64,000 bases of DNA from Eopsaltria australis. Its lineage: Eukaryota; Chordata; Aves; Passeriformes; Petroicidae. The stretch spans positions 372,001 through 436,000 of the forward strand of contig JAVTVJ010000798.1 of NCBI GenBank assembly GCA_034509425.1, given 5' to 3'. Shown piece by piece: positions 34,063-49,243 of the stretch (position 1 is the stretch's first letter; each line of letters opens with the position of its first letter). Below the pieces are notes generated by a model. It ran no database searches. It had not been told where the DNA came from and saw nothing but the letters and a program-made list of their open reading frames with translations. Position numbers and translations under genes: made by a program.

Positions 34063-34647
34063 TTACACCTGGGCTTTGTTGGTGGCTCCCTCCTCAGAAG
34101 CTGGTCCAGTTTGAGGGGCTGCAGGGCTGACCTGGATGGGCACGTTCCTCTCAGGAGCGGCCGGCAGTGCCAGCTTGGGAGCCTCGATGCGGAGCTGCCC
34201 ATCCTTGGACAGGGAGCAGGTCAGCGCTTCGGCATCCACCTCCTCGGGCACGTCCCACTCCCGCTTCAGCACCTCGTACTTGTAGGAGAAGGAGCCCTTC
34301 TCATCGACGTTCTGCGTCTCCTTCTGCCCCACCAGCACCACCTTCCTGCCCACCACCTTCACCGACAGCTGCTCGGGAGCGAAGTTCTTGACGTCCTGGC
34401 AGACTGAGAAGCCGTCCCCAGAGCCCTGGGTCGGGGTCATGCTGGTGCTCGGGGTGTGCTCCGCGGCGATGGCTCCGTGGTTGCTCAGGAGCTGCTCGAA
34501 GCTGCTCATGAACTCGCGAGCTTTCTCCATCTCCTGCTGCAGCTCGGTGAAGATGGTCTCTGCGTGTGGCCAGAGGGTCCTCACTGTGCCCAGCCGGCTG
34601 GCCAGGGAGCTGGAGGCGAATGGTGCGAGGTGCATCCGGCAAAGCAT
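34063..34647 (-). CDS. Small heat-shock protein, HSP30/HSPB9 type (copy A)
   Basis: Intronless, 194 residues from MLCRMHLAPF. I chose this ATG because copy B also begins MLCR and because the TATA box at 34737-34745 lies inside the longer open frame, excluding its upstream ATG from the transcript. An N-terminal region containing TVRTLWPH and KAREFMSSFEQLL precedes an alpha-crystallin domain (about residues 75-165) with FAPEQLSVKVVGRKVVLVGQ and the C-terminal IEAPKLALP (beta9-type segment). Such proteins are ATP-independent holdases. Its strand, opposite to RAB5C and KAT2A, and its position match mammalian HSPB9, while its sequence recalls amphibian HSP30 and chicken HSP25; assignment between those names needs a phylogeny. 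Confidence 0.92.
   Translation of the reverse strand: MLCRMHLAPFASSSLASRLGTVRTLWPHAETIFTELQQEMEKAREFMSSFEQLLSNHGAIAAEHTPSTSMTPTQGSGDGFSVCQDVKNFAPEQLSVKVVGRKVVLVGQKETQNVDEKGSFSYKYEVLKREWDVPEEVDAEALTCSLSKDGQLRIEAPKLALPAAPERNVPIQVSPAAPQTGPASEEGATNKAQV
34132..34432 (-). repeat. Left arm of 301-bp inverted repeat (alpha-crystallin core of copy A)
   Basis: The reverse complement aligns without gaps to 35917-36217; I count 11 differences in 301 bases by eye. Flanking N- and C-terminal coding sequence diverges clearly. Confidence 0.9.
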
Positions 34648-34648
34648 C

Positions 34649-34649
<1 letters not shown>

Positions 34650-34679
<30 letters not shown>

Positions 34680-34682
34680 CTT
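34650..34682 (-). repeat. AGC/GCA trinucleotide repeat in 5' UTR of heat-shock copy A
   Basis: About ten GCT-type triplets on the plus strand, with one GTT interruption, end immediately upstream of the chosen ATG. They lie downstream of the TATA box and should be in the 5' UTR. In frame they would read as polyalanine, but no ATG precedes them within the predicted transcript. Confidence 0.7.
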
Positions 34683-34736
34683 CTGTCCCGTTTCCAGTGG
34701 GTTGGAAGCGTTCTGCCCCGCTGCTGCCGTCCGAGG

Positions 34737-34745
34737 CTTTTATTC
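34737..34745 (-). promoter_or_regulatory. TATA-like box, heat-shock copy A
   Basis: GAATAAAAG on the minus strand, about 90 bp before the ATG. Confidence 0.5.
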
Positions 34746-34810
34746 CCGTTCCCTGGAGGTGTGGCCTTGTCCCGCACATTACGTCACCCTCGGGAGAAGA
34801 GCTCAGCTCT

Positions 34811-34833
34811 TTCCAGCCCGTTCCAGCTCATTC
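34811..34833 (-). promoter_or_regulatory. Step-type heat-shock element, copy A
   Basis: TTC triplets at 34811, 34821 and 34831 (GAA on the minus strand) are spaced exactly 10 bp apart, each in a GGAA or AGAA context. Direct GAA units at 10-bp steps define the step-type HSF1 site known from yeast. It lies about 70-95 bp upstream of the TATA-like box. Confidence 0.6.
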
Positions 34834-35544
34834 TTGTTACTCACCCGTGAGGAGAGGCAGCGCTGACGTCGTGCCCGGCATACCTTCGACCTGACTCTTA
34901 CAGCTCTGCTCTCCTGGCTTATAATTAGCAGCATCACCTCAGCCTCCGAGCGGGATGCCTGAGCCACCCCTGCCAAAAATCTGTGCCCTTTGCGTTTCCC
35001 AGACATGGAGTGAGTGTGGGCTCGTCTCCTCCCTGCCTCCCTCCACCCTCAGCTGTGGCCCATTTCCCCCCATCTGTGCTCAGGGAGGTCCCCTCAGGTG
35101 AGACCAGAAGTCAGCCCGTGGGCTATGCCCAGGTGGGGTGCACACTGGGGTGCTGAGGGGTCAGGACGGGATGGGCATGGAAACAGGGAGAGGGGTCCCA
35201 GGAAGTGCAGGGAGTGCCTGGCAGCAGATGACATGGGACATGGACTTTAGGGGTGGGACTGTCCCTGTACTGGCAGAGGTGATGAGCTCCTGGCACAGTC
35301 AAGCCTGGCTCCACCGACCTCCCAGGGGGGCCAGGGAAGGGCTCTGTAGCCCCCCAGCCATGGCCCCATGGGCCCTGCTGCATCACGATGGCTCTGCAGA
35401 AACCTGAGCTCCCGGCAGTGACTGCGGCACCCTATTTGTGGCATGTGACTTGCCCCCAGAAACAGGCGCTGCTATTTTGGCTGGTGGATAATCAGCCTCT
35501 CAAAAATAGGCGATGGCTCCAGGAGGGTGCGTGGGGAGAGAGCG

Positions 35545-35552
35545 TTCTGGAA
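35545..35552 (+). promoter_or_regulatory. Heat-shock element core, copy B
   Basis: GTTCTGGAAGG contains an inverted TTC-nn-GAA pair, the head-to-head HSF unit, 25 bp upstream of the TATA-like box. Confidence 0.5.
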
Positions 35553-35576
35553 GGGACACACCCCTGGGCAAGGGAG

Positions 35577-35584
35577 GATAAAAT
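35577..35584 (+). promoter_or_regulatory. TATA-like box, heat-shock copy B
   Basis: GATAAAAT, 91 bp before the start codon of copy B. Confidence 0.5.
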
Positions 35585-35674
35585 CCGCTGCTCCCCTGCC
35601 CCAGCCCAGCACCGCTCCGGGCACTGCACCGAGCAGATCTGCAGCACGACCAGAAGCACTCGCTGGGAGCAGAG

Positions 35675-36283
35675 ATGCTTTGCCGCCTGCACTTTATGCC
35701 GCCCATGTCCAGCTCGCTGTTCCCGTGGCTGGGACCCGTCCGCACCCTCTGGCCACATCCAGGCACCCTCTTCGCCGAGCTGGAGCGGGAGATGCGGCTG
35801 GAGATGGAGAGGGCTCGGGAGTTCATGAGCAGCGTGGAGCAGTACCTGACCAGCGGGAGCAGCCCCGGGCGGCTCGGCATCACCGCAGACCGCGCCTCGA
35901 GCACCAGCGCAGCCCTGACCCAGGGCTCTGGGGACGGCTTCTCAGTCTGCCAGGACGTGAAGGACTTTGCGCCCGAGCAGCTGTCGGTGAAGGTGGTGGG
36001 CAGGAAGGTGGTGCTGGTGGGGCAGAAGGAGACGCAGAGCACAGACGAGAAGGGCTCCTTTTCCTACAAGTACGAGGTGCTGAAGCGGGAGTGGGACGTG
36101 CCCGAGGAGGTGGATGCCGAAGCTCTGACCTGCTCCCTGTCCAAGGATGGGCAGCTCCGCATCGAGGCTCCCAAGCTGGCACTGCCGGCCGCTCCTGAGA
36201 GGAACGTGCCCATCCAGATGGGGCCGGCGGTGGCACAGCCAGCTGGCAGCACTGAGGAGGGAGCCGAGCGGGCCAAGGCGTGA
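35675..36283 (+). CDS. Small heat-shock protein, HSP30/HSPB9 type (copy B)
   Basis: Intronless, 202 residues from MLCRLHFMPP. The layout is the same as copy A: TVRTLWPH-like VRTLWPHPG, an extended helix with four extra residues (EREMRLEMERAREFMSS), and an alpha-crystallin core almost identical to copy A including synonymous sites. The C-terminus (GPAVAQPAGSTEEGAERAKA) is unlike copy A. It is divergent from copy A and transcribed toward KAT2A. A recent conversion tract over the core is the simplest explanation for the uneven similarity. It may correspond to avian HSP25; not certain. Confidence 0.92.
   Translation: MLCRLHFMPPMSSSLFPWLGPVRTLWPHPGTLFAELEREMRLEMERAREFMSSVEQYLTSGSSPGRLGITADRASSTSAALTQGSGDGFSVCQDVKDFAPEQLSVKVVGRKVVLVGQKETQSTDEKGSFSYKYEVLKREWDVPEEVDAEALTCSLSKDGQLRIEAPKLALPAAPERNVPIQMGPAVAQPAGSTEEGAERAKA
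35917..36217 (+). repeat. Right arm of 301-bp inverted repeat (alpha-crystallin core of copy B)
   Basis: Ungapped partner of 34132-34432, with a 1484-bp spacer between arms. Confidence 0.9.
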
Positions 36284-36399
36284 AGAGGAACAACGGGGGC
36301 CAGGCTGAGCCTGGCTGGGGGGGGCAGCTGCTGGCCGCAGAGCGGGACCGCGCTCGGGGGGTGGTGTCTGCCCAAAACATGCAGCTTTTTTTGATATGT

Positions 36400-36405
36400 A
36401 ATAAA
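36400..36405 (+). terminator. Poly(A) signal of heat-shock copy B
   Basis: AATAAA within TGTAATAAATATTCC, 117 bp after the stop codon. Confidence 0.85.
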
Positions 36406-37310
36406 TATTCCTAACTTTTATTTGTGTGGTTCCGGTGTTTCTGGTCTTGCCCAGCCCCGTGCTTTGCAACGCTCCTGCCTGTGCCCACGCAGCGCGATGG
36501 CAGGGTGGGGAACGGGGCTGTGCTGGCACCGGGCACGTCCCTGGCACCTCTCCCCGCCTCTGCCCTGGCAGAGGAGGTTGGGCGAGGGGCTCCAGGCCAT
36601 GGGAATCCCCGGGAGGTTCTGAGCATCCCCCTGGGTACCCTTCGGACACCTGACTCCCATCTTTGGGTTGATACTGGGACAGTCCCGAGCGGTGCCCGCG
36701 TCCCCCGTGCCGTGCCCCCCCCGCCAGTGCTGGCACCTTCCAGGCGCTGCCCGCAGCTCCGAGCCCCAGCCCGACGCTAAGCCGCGCCCCCAGGGTGAGA
36801 GTGGGCGCGGCCTGTCCGAACCGGGCGGTCCCGGTTCATCGGCACCGGGCGGGAGGCGCGGCCACGCTCCGTGCTGGGCGCTCCCCGAGCCGGCTGCGGG
36901 CAGGCGGGGGGCGGCTCACACTCCGCATTTGGAGAAGAGGGCGTGACCGCGCTCCATATTTGCGGGAGCCCGCGGAGTGCGGAGCGCGCCGTGCGCCGCC
37001 GGACCGGCCGCGGAGCCGGTTACCGGAGGGGCGGGAGGGCTCCTCCGGGCACCGGCGGCTCGGCACCGCCCCGTGAGGGGCTGTCGCCGTGGGTCGTCAT
37101 GACCGGACCTCGATCCTCTCCGGGCGGTTCACGCCGCCCGCAGTGCCGAGCGGGAGCTCTGCTCTCGTTCGGGACAGCGGGTGGGGTGAACCGGCCCCGG
37201 GAGCGCCGTCCCGGGAGCTCCGGCCCCTCCTCCGCCGCCGCAGCGGACTACAGCTCCCGGCATTCCCGGCGCGCAGGCGCAGTGGGCGCGGGGCGCACGC
37301 CGGGCCCGGC
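36406..37310 (+). promoter_or_regulatory. KAT2A: KAT2A CpG-island promoter region
   Basis: CpG density rises sharply from about 36770 to the KAT2A start codon, with no TATA box near the start. A ZNF143-like and an NRF1-like motif (GCGCAGGCGC, 37271-37280) lie within 65 bp of the ATG. Confidence 0.65.
37247..37266 (+). promoter_or_regulatory. KAT2A: ZNF143/STAF-like site in KAT2A promoter
   Basis: ACTACAGCTCCCGGCATTCC resembles the ZNF143 motif ACTACAAYTCCCAGCATGC with a few substitutions, 45 bp before the ATG. Confidence 0.5.
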
Positions 37311-42853
<5,543 letters not shown>

Positions 42854-43715
42854 GGAGGGCTGGCCTAGAGCTGCTGTGGCCACCAGCCTTCCCAAGGGAG
42901 GGGCAGGGCTCCTGTGGGATCCAGCCCCACTCTCTCTGTTGGTAGGAGCTGCTGGAGGGATTGGTGCTGCTGAGCAGCCTGGGGAGCTGGGCTTTCCTTC
43001 TTGGCGAGCCATGGGGGCTGGGGGGCTGGTGCTTTTATCCCTGAGGTGCTCTGGCTGCCTCTCCTAGGGAATGGGGGTGAGGCTGGAGCTGCCTCATTAG
43101 GATCTGCCCAGGGCAGTGCCAGCACTGAGCTCCTGCCTCTGCCTGGGGAGGGGGAGCCCCCTGACCCCTGTGCATCCCCCCCTACCTGGGATCGTGCCTT
43201 CTGCCCTGGCTCCCTGTGACAGGACAGGGGCACACAAGTGCTTTGGTTTCTGCTCCGTCCATGCACAGGCAGCCCCTACCCCTCACACTGAATGTAGGGC
43301 GGGGTCAGCCCTGCGGCTGCCCCAGCGGTGCTGCTCCTGGGCCAGGGTCCTGCTGGGCACGGGGCTCAGCCCTGCACGCCCAGGTCCTGCTGCCTCTGTC
43401 AGCTCTTCCCTCCCCCCGGGGCAGGTCTGCCTTCCCTGCCTGTACATCCTCCCTGCCTGCCCCTGCTGCCAGCTGGAGGGGTGGGTGGGTGCCAGCCCCA
43501 GTCCTGCCCCCCTGGGTGCCAGGGAGGGTGGCTGCCCGGTGCTGTGCTGGCCTCTGTTCCCCCTGCTCTGCTCCGGCTGGCAGCCACCTCTGCTCGTCTC
43601 CCACCTTGCTCCCCCCTCCTTGTGCCCCCCACCCCTTTCCCTGGCCCCCCACTTTCCCCCATTCCACTTGACTGGTGTTTTCGTTGGTTTGTTTGGTTTT
43701 TTTTTTTTAAAATAA
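42854..43715 (+). terminator. KAT2A: KAT2A 3' UTR with poly(A) signal
   Basis: The 3' UTR runs about 860 bp and contains no other gene. AATAAA is at 43710-43715, directly after a T-rich run. Confidence 0.8.
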
Positions 43716-43986
43716 ATGTTCTTGTGCAGCCCCAGCTCCATCCTTGGGGCTCACCCCAGCGTGGTAGGCGGGGGGGACAGCCTGGGATGTTCTGGGAGGT
43801 GTTTGTGTTGGGGAGGGGAGCAGGAACAGCTCGGGATGGGGAGAGTGAAGATCCCCGTGGATGGGCTGGGATACACTGGGTAGAACTGGGATGCAGGGGT
43901 TGGTTGGGGTGCACGGTGCTGCGCTGGGGTCCCGGACAGGCCGGGGCGCAGGGGCCGTCTGGGTTCGGGGTGGGAACTCCACTCCG

Positions 43987-43996
43987 TTTCGGTTTC
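43987..43996 (+). promoter_or_regulatory. DHX58: Interferon-stimulated response element (ISRE), DHX58
   Basis: TTTCGGTTTC is a perfect TTTCnnTTTC ISRE core, extended by a further GGTTC half-unit, about 210 bp upstream of the ATG. DHX58 is an interferon-stimulated gene in vertebrates. Confidence 0.75.
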
Positions 43997-44149
43997 GGTT
44001 CTCAGCCGGGGCTCCCCGGGGATCCCCGGGCCGGGCGGGTGGCTCGGTTCGGCTCGGCTCACTTGGCCCCAGCGCGGCCGGCGTGGCTCCCCCTTGCCGG
44101 GCCCTTTCCCCGCCCTCCCTGCGCCGGGATCCGCGGAAGCGCCGCCTCC

Positions 44150-44162
44150 AGTTTCGTTTCCC
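44150..44162 (+). promoter_or_regulatory. DHX58: IRF-type element near DHX58 start
   Basis: AGTTTCGTTTCCC fits the ISRE consensus with one mismatch (GAAACGAAACT on the minus strand), 45 bp before the ATG. Confidence 0.5.
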
Positions 44163-44207
44163 GGCCGGTCCCGGCTGCGGCGGCTGCGGGGCACGGAGCG
44201 GCGGGGA

Positions 44208-47200
44208 ATGGAGCTCCGGGGGTACCAGCGGGAGGCGGCGGCTCCGGCCCTGCGCGGCCGCAACAGCATCGTTTGGCTGCCCACGGGCGCTGGGAAGACC
44301 CGCGTGGCCGTGCACGTGTGCCGGCGGCACCTGGAGAGCCGGCGGGACGGCAAGGTGGCCGTGCTTGTCAACAAGGTGCTGCCCTGCCCCAGGACCGCGG
44401 GAGCCACGGGTGAGGTCCTGGCCGGTGCTGAGCGTGGTCCTGTGGGCACAGGTGCACCTGGTGGACCAGCACACCGAGAAGGAGTTCGACGCACTGCAGG
44501 ACACCTTCAAGGTGACGTCCATCAGTGGGGACACCAGCCACAAAACCTTCTTCGCTGGCCTGGTGGAGAAGAGCGACGTTGTCATCTGCACAGCCCAGAT
44601 ACTGCAGAACGCCCTGGTCAGCACGGAGGAGGACATGCACGTGGAGCTGACAGGTGGGCACCACATCACAAATACTGCTGGCCCCACAGCCCTGGCTGAG
44701 CCTGCAGGTGAGTCCCCGTGTCACCCTGCTCCTCTCCCTGTCCCGGGGCAGATTTCTCTCTGCTGGTGATAGATGAGTGCCACCACACGCACAAGGACGC
44801 CGTCTACAACAAGATCATGCTGAGATACCTCCAGCTCAAGCTCAGCGGGAACCAGAACCTGCCACAGGTCCTGGGGCTGACAGCATCCCCTGGCACTGGG
44901 GGGGCAACATCCTTCAAGGGGGCTGTAGAGCACATCCTGCAGGTACGTCCTGTGCCCCCTGTCTTGCTCAGCACAGCTTCCCCTGGGGTTCCTCAGGGTG
45001 TCCCTTGGGATGGGCGTTGATGCCCAGGTATGTGGGTGCTGGGCATCCCCAAACTCACCAGGTTGGCAGCGAGCACCACGCGCTGCATTGTGCGGGGCAG
45101 CTGGGCTCAGGGTGGAAGCAGGGCCTTTCCCTCTCAGATCTGTGCCAACCTGGACACTGAGAAGATCACATCGGTGCAGGACGAGGTGCAGCACCTGCAG
45201 AGCCACGTCCCCCAACCCAGGAAGCAGTATGACCTGTGCCAGGAGAGACTGCAGGTGAGGGATGGCTGCTCAGAGCCATGGGGCTGCTCACAGGGTGGAA
45301 GATGAGACCCCTAAACCCTGCTGGGTGAGGGGCTGTGTCCCTTCATCCGCTTCACTCAGGCCAGTGTGAAAAATCAGTTGACCCAGAGCTTTGGTGCTGG
45401 AGGATCCTGCAACACTCTGGGTCCTGCCATGCAAGCAGCCACAATTCCCGGGTCCTGAGCCCCTCCCTGCTCCCAGGACCCCTTTGGTGAGCAGCTGAAG
45501 AAGATGATGGTGCAGATCCAGCAGTTCATGGGGAAGCCGGATCTCCCGTGGGACTTCGGCACGCAGATTTACGAGCAGCGCATTGTGGAGCTGGAGAAGA
45601 GAGGTGAGGGTGTGGCAGGCAGTGTGTGGCGGTGAGGGTGTGGCGGTGAGGGTGTGGCAGGGCTGAGCCGCGGGGACAGGCTGTGATTGCTGTGTCCCCT
45701 GGCCCCACAGCTGCAGAGATGTTTTGTCGCAAGACGCGGGTGTGCGCCCTGCACCTGCGCAAGTACAACGACGCTTTGCTGATCAACGACACCGTGAGGA
45801 TGGTGGACGCCTTCCAATGCCTCCAGCAGTTCTACAGCACTGAGAGGGACCAGAAGGACCCCACTGAACAGTTCCTCACTGCCACGTTTGAGGGTAACAG
45901 AGGGGGCTGGAGGTGGGTGGTGCTGGCTGCACTTTGGATGCAGGGAGGCTCCCTGAGACCCCACTCACCTGTGCAGAGAACAGGGCGAGGCTGCAGGTGC
46001 TTGCCGGGGACCAGCGCTATGAGAACCCCAGGCTGGCCAAGCTGGAGGGGATCCTGCGTGAGCACTTTCAGCCCCTGGGCACTTCTCGTGGCATTGTCTT
46101 CACCACTACAAGGCAGAGTGCCCACAGCCTGCTCAGCTGGCTACAGACCACGGCCTCGCTCCGCGGGCAGCACATCAGGGGTGACGTCCTCACCGGCGCC
46201 GGCTACAGCAACCAGACCAGGCACATGACACAGGTGAGGGGAGGGTGGGCAGGAGCTGGACCCACTCCACTCTGCACATTTTGGGGGTGCAGTAGGTGCT
46301 GCCCAGGTCTCAGAGCCCTACACGGCTGCTGAAGCATCACCCCACTGTCTACCCAGACTGAGCAGCAGAATGTGATCAAGCAGTTCCGTGAGGGAGCCCT
46401 CAACCTGCTCTTCTCCACCAGTGTGGCCGAGGAGGGTCTGGACATCCCCGAGTGCAACATCGTGGTCCGCTACGGGCTGATGACCAATGAGATCGCCATG
46501 ATGCAGGTGCTGCCCAGGATCCCCCAAAGCCACGGGGGTGGGACATGGGGGCTCTTGCATTCCCTGCAGGCAGCTCCTTGGGGATGGGCACAGCCCCTGG
46601 CAGAACATCTCCTTGGCAAGGCACAGGGGAGAGTGGAGGTGGCTGCATCCTCACAGGGTGGCACAGAAGGGTTGGCTGCGTCCCTTTTCTACTGACTGTA
46701 ACATTTGGACCTTGCCCTGCAGGCCCGGGGCCGTGCCCGTGCTGAGAACAGTGTCTACTCTGTCCTTGCCAAAGCCAACAGCAGAGAGGTCACCCGGGAG
46801 CTGCTCAACGAGGACCTGGTGGAGCTCATGAAGAGGGCAATTCAGGCAGTGCAAGCCATGCCTGAGCAGGAGTTCAGGCAAAAGGTGGGTGCTGGGTTCT
46901 GCCGTGGGCACTGGCAAGGCCAGGCAGCTCTTGCCCACCTCTGCACCCTGCATTTGGCTGCCTGCTCTGTCTTGGGGAAGCACCAGATCCTGGGATGGGG
47001 TCGTGTGAGGGGCATGAGGCAGCGTGTGCCCATCCTGCCCTGCCCTGTGAATTGCACTCCTGGGATGGTGCATCCCTCGATGGCCATGAATCTTGCCATA
47101 TCTGCCATCTATCCATGCCTGCAGCCCTCTGCTCACCCCTGTCCCCTCCTGTCCCCCCCAGATCCAGGAGCTGCAGCAGGTGGCTGTAGCCAGCTGGCTG

Positions 47201-48030
47201 ATGAAGGAGGCCAGGATCAGCGAGCGGCGGCAGCAGCATGACCCGGGCGCTGTTCGCCTGTACTGCGTCAACTGCAACACGGCCGTGTGCCACGGCAGCG
47301 ACATCCGCACCGTGGAGAGCATGCACCACGTCAACATCAACCCCCAGTTCAGGTAGGAGTCTTGCATGGGCAGGGGTGAGCAGGCAGATGGGCAGGGCTA
47401 GCACCAGCCTGCTGCCAGCTCTTTCTCAGGTACAGGGAGTTTGCAGGAACTTTGTTTGACACCTGTGCTGCCCTGTTTGTGTCCCCTGGACCATCATCCT
47501 TACTGTCTGGTGGCCCCTTCCTTCCAGGTTGTATTACAGAGTTTCCTCTGGGAAAATACAGTTCCAGCGGACTTTCAGGGACTGGGAGCCCGGCTGCCGC
47601 ATCTCCTGCAAAGCCTGCAGCCAGGTGAGCACCACAATTCCCCTGTGGCTGCAGCCCAGTCAGAGCTGGAGGGACAGGAAGGGCTGTGCCTGGTGCCCCA
47701 GCTCCCAGGTGCACATGCCTGTGTCATGTGTGTGCTGTGGGACATGGCTGTCCCCAAAGGAGCAAGGAACTGCTGCATCCCTGTGTGCATGGCCCTGGAG
47801 CTTGGGGACACTGTGTGCAGTGTGTAACCGTCCCCTCCCTGCCCACACAGGACTGGGGGATGGAGATGCTGTACCGGCAGGTGAAGCTGCCCATCCTCTC
47901 CATCAAAAACTTCATCGTGGAGACACCGACAGAGAAGAGGAGGTACAAGAAGTGGGGTGCTGTGACATTCCCCATCAAGGCCTTTGACTACCTGGAGTAC
48001 TGCTCTGACACCTACGGCCTGTCCGTCTAG
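44208..48030 (+). CDS. DHX58: RIG-I-like receptor LGP2, RNA helicase
   Basis: Twelve exons: 44208-44375, 44452-44653, 44752-44942, 45138-45254, 45477-45603, 45711-45893, 45977-46233, 46357-46506, 46723-46884, 47162-47352, 47528-47624, 47851-48030 (TAG); 674 residues in frame (human 678). It starts directly at the helicase ([10 protein letters not shown]) with no CARDs, the hallmark of LGP2. Motifs: Walker [14 protein letters not shown] box [23 protein letters not shown] (motif VI), then the C-terminal regulatory domain with zinc cysteine pairs (YCVNCN and SCKAC) and the RNA-binding lysine-rich tail region. It binds dsRNA and modulates MDA5 signalling in the cytoplasm. Introns are short (intron 1 is 76 bp). 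No disruption was seen. Confidence 0.97.
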
Positions 48031-48376
48031 CACAGGCTCTGTTCAGGAGAGGACTATTCACAGGGCACTTTCAGGGTGATGAAAAGGTCACTTTCCCTCG
48101 ACTCTTGGACAGGGAGCCATGGCTCACTTCTCTCTTCCTCGCTGGTCTGAGCTGCAGCAGTGTGTTCCTTGCTGGTGCCCATGGCTGCTGAAGGAGCTTT
48201 GCTGCACCCACGTAGAAAGGATGAGATGCTGGGATCGAAAACCACCCAAACCCTTCCTTGCTCCCCATGCTGCTGCCTTCCCCTCCGCAACCCTGCCAGG
48301 AGAACCATCCCTTTCTGTGGGTCCAGGACATAGCCCAGCGCTTCTCCACTCTGATTTATTAACTCAGTGGGTCTCC

Positions 48377-48382
48377 ATTAAA
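48377..48382 (+). terminator. DHX58: DHX58 poly(A) signal (ATTAAA variant)
   Basis: ATTAAA in CTCCATTAAAAAAGC, about 350 bp after the stop codon. Confidence 0.5.
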
Positions 48383-48879
48383 AAAGCACGTACTAGACTG
48401 AAGGGGCAGGGTGGCTGCATCACTTGTGACAAGAGCTGGCTGGGCACAGGAGGGTTCAAGGACCAGAGCCAGACCCCACTATGTTCTGTGCCAGCAAAAT
48501 GGGGATCTTCAGGGGACAGTGGAGTCTGTGAGGCTGCCCCGGCCCTACCCCACCCGCAGACAGTGGCCTGAGCGACCCGCCTCACCCACCCATCCAAAAG
48601 CGAACCTTCCCGAGGTGCAGAACGAGCCTAAACCCCCCTGGGGCAGCCCCAGGGCTCCCTACAGGGTTCCGGGAGTTCCCTCGGTCTCACCTGGCAGCGC
48701 CCTCGGAAGCCCTTTGCGTCTGATCCGCGGGAGAGCCGCGGGGCTTGTGGCAGGACTCGGGACCGGGACCGGAACCGGGCCGGTTTTGGGGCGAGGATTC
48801 GGTACCGAGGCGCAGCCCCGGACCGCGCGTCCGCCCGTGCTGTGCCACTAGCGGCCGCTAGAGGGAGCCCCGGACCGGG

Positions 48880-49243
48880 CTGGGGGATGCCCGGGAAACC
48901 GGGAGATGTTCGGGGGAAGCGGGGAATGCCCGGGGAACCGGAGGATGATCCGGGGAATGCCCGGGGACCCGGCGGGACCGGGGGATGCCCGGGAAACCGG
49001 GGGATGTTCAGGGAACCGGGGAATGCCCGGGGATCTGGGGGATGATCCGGCGGGACCGGGGGATGCCCGGGATACTGGGAGATGTTCAGGCAACCGGGGG
49101 ATGATTCGGGGAACCGGGAGTTGATCCGGCGGGACCGGGGGATGTCCGGGGAAGCGGGGAATGTTCGGGGAAGCGGGAATGATCCGGCGGAACCAGGCGA
49201 TGATCCGGCGGGACCGGGGGAGGATCCGGCGGGGGCTGGGGGA
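48880..49243 (+). repeat. G-rich minisatellite downstream of DHX58
   Basis: Imperfect tandem units built from GGGGGATGCCCGGGAAACC, GGGGATGTTCGGGGAAGC and GATGATCCGGCGGGACC modules run about 360 bp. Higher-order arrangement of modules alternates along the array. Dense G-runs and CpGs are present. Confidence 0.8.

Larger units (their letters stand above)
34648..35674. promoter_or_regulatory. Divergent intergenic region between the two heat-shock genes
   Basis: A 1-kb spacer between head-to-head start codons. It holds a TATA-like box and heat-shock element for each gene (listed separately) plus a CRE-like TTACGTCA at 34779-34786. The middle (about 34900-35450) shows no coding exon. Confidence 0.6.
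43716..44207 (+). promoter_or_regulatory. DHX58: DHX58 promoter and 5' UTR
   Basis: About 490 bp between the KAT2A poly(A) signal and the DHX58 start codon. The interferon-response motifs listed separately fall here; CpG density is high near the ATG and no TATA box is evident. Confidence 0.6.

Noticed and set aside
34648..34777. Longer N-terminus for heat-shock copy A (upstream ATG at 34777)
   Set aside because: That ATG lies upstream of the TATA-like box, copy B has no equivalent, and the extension is polyalanine from the triplet repeat.
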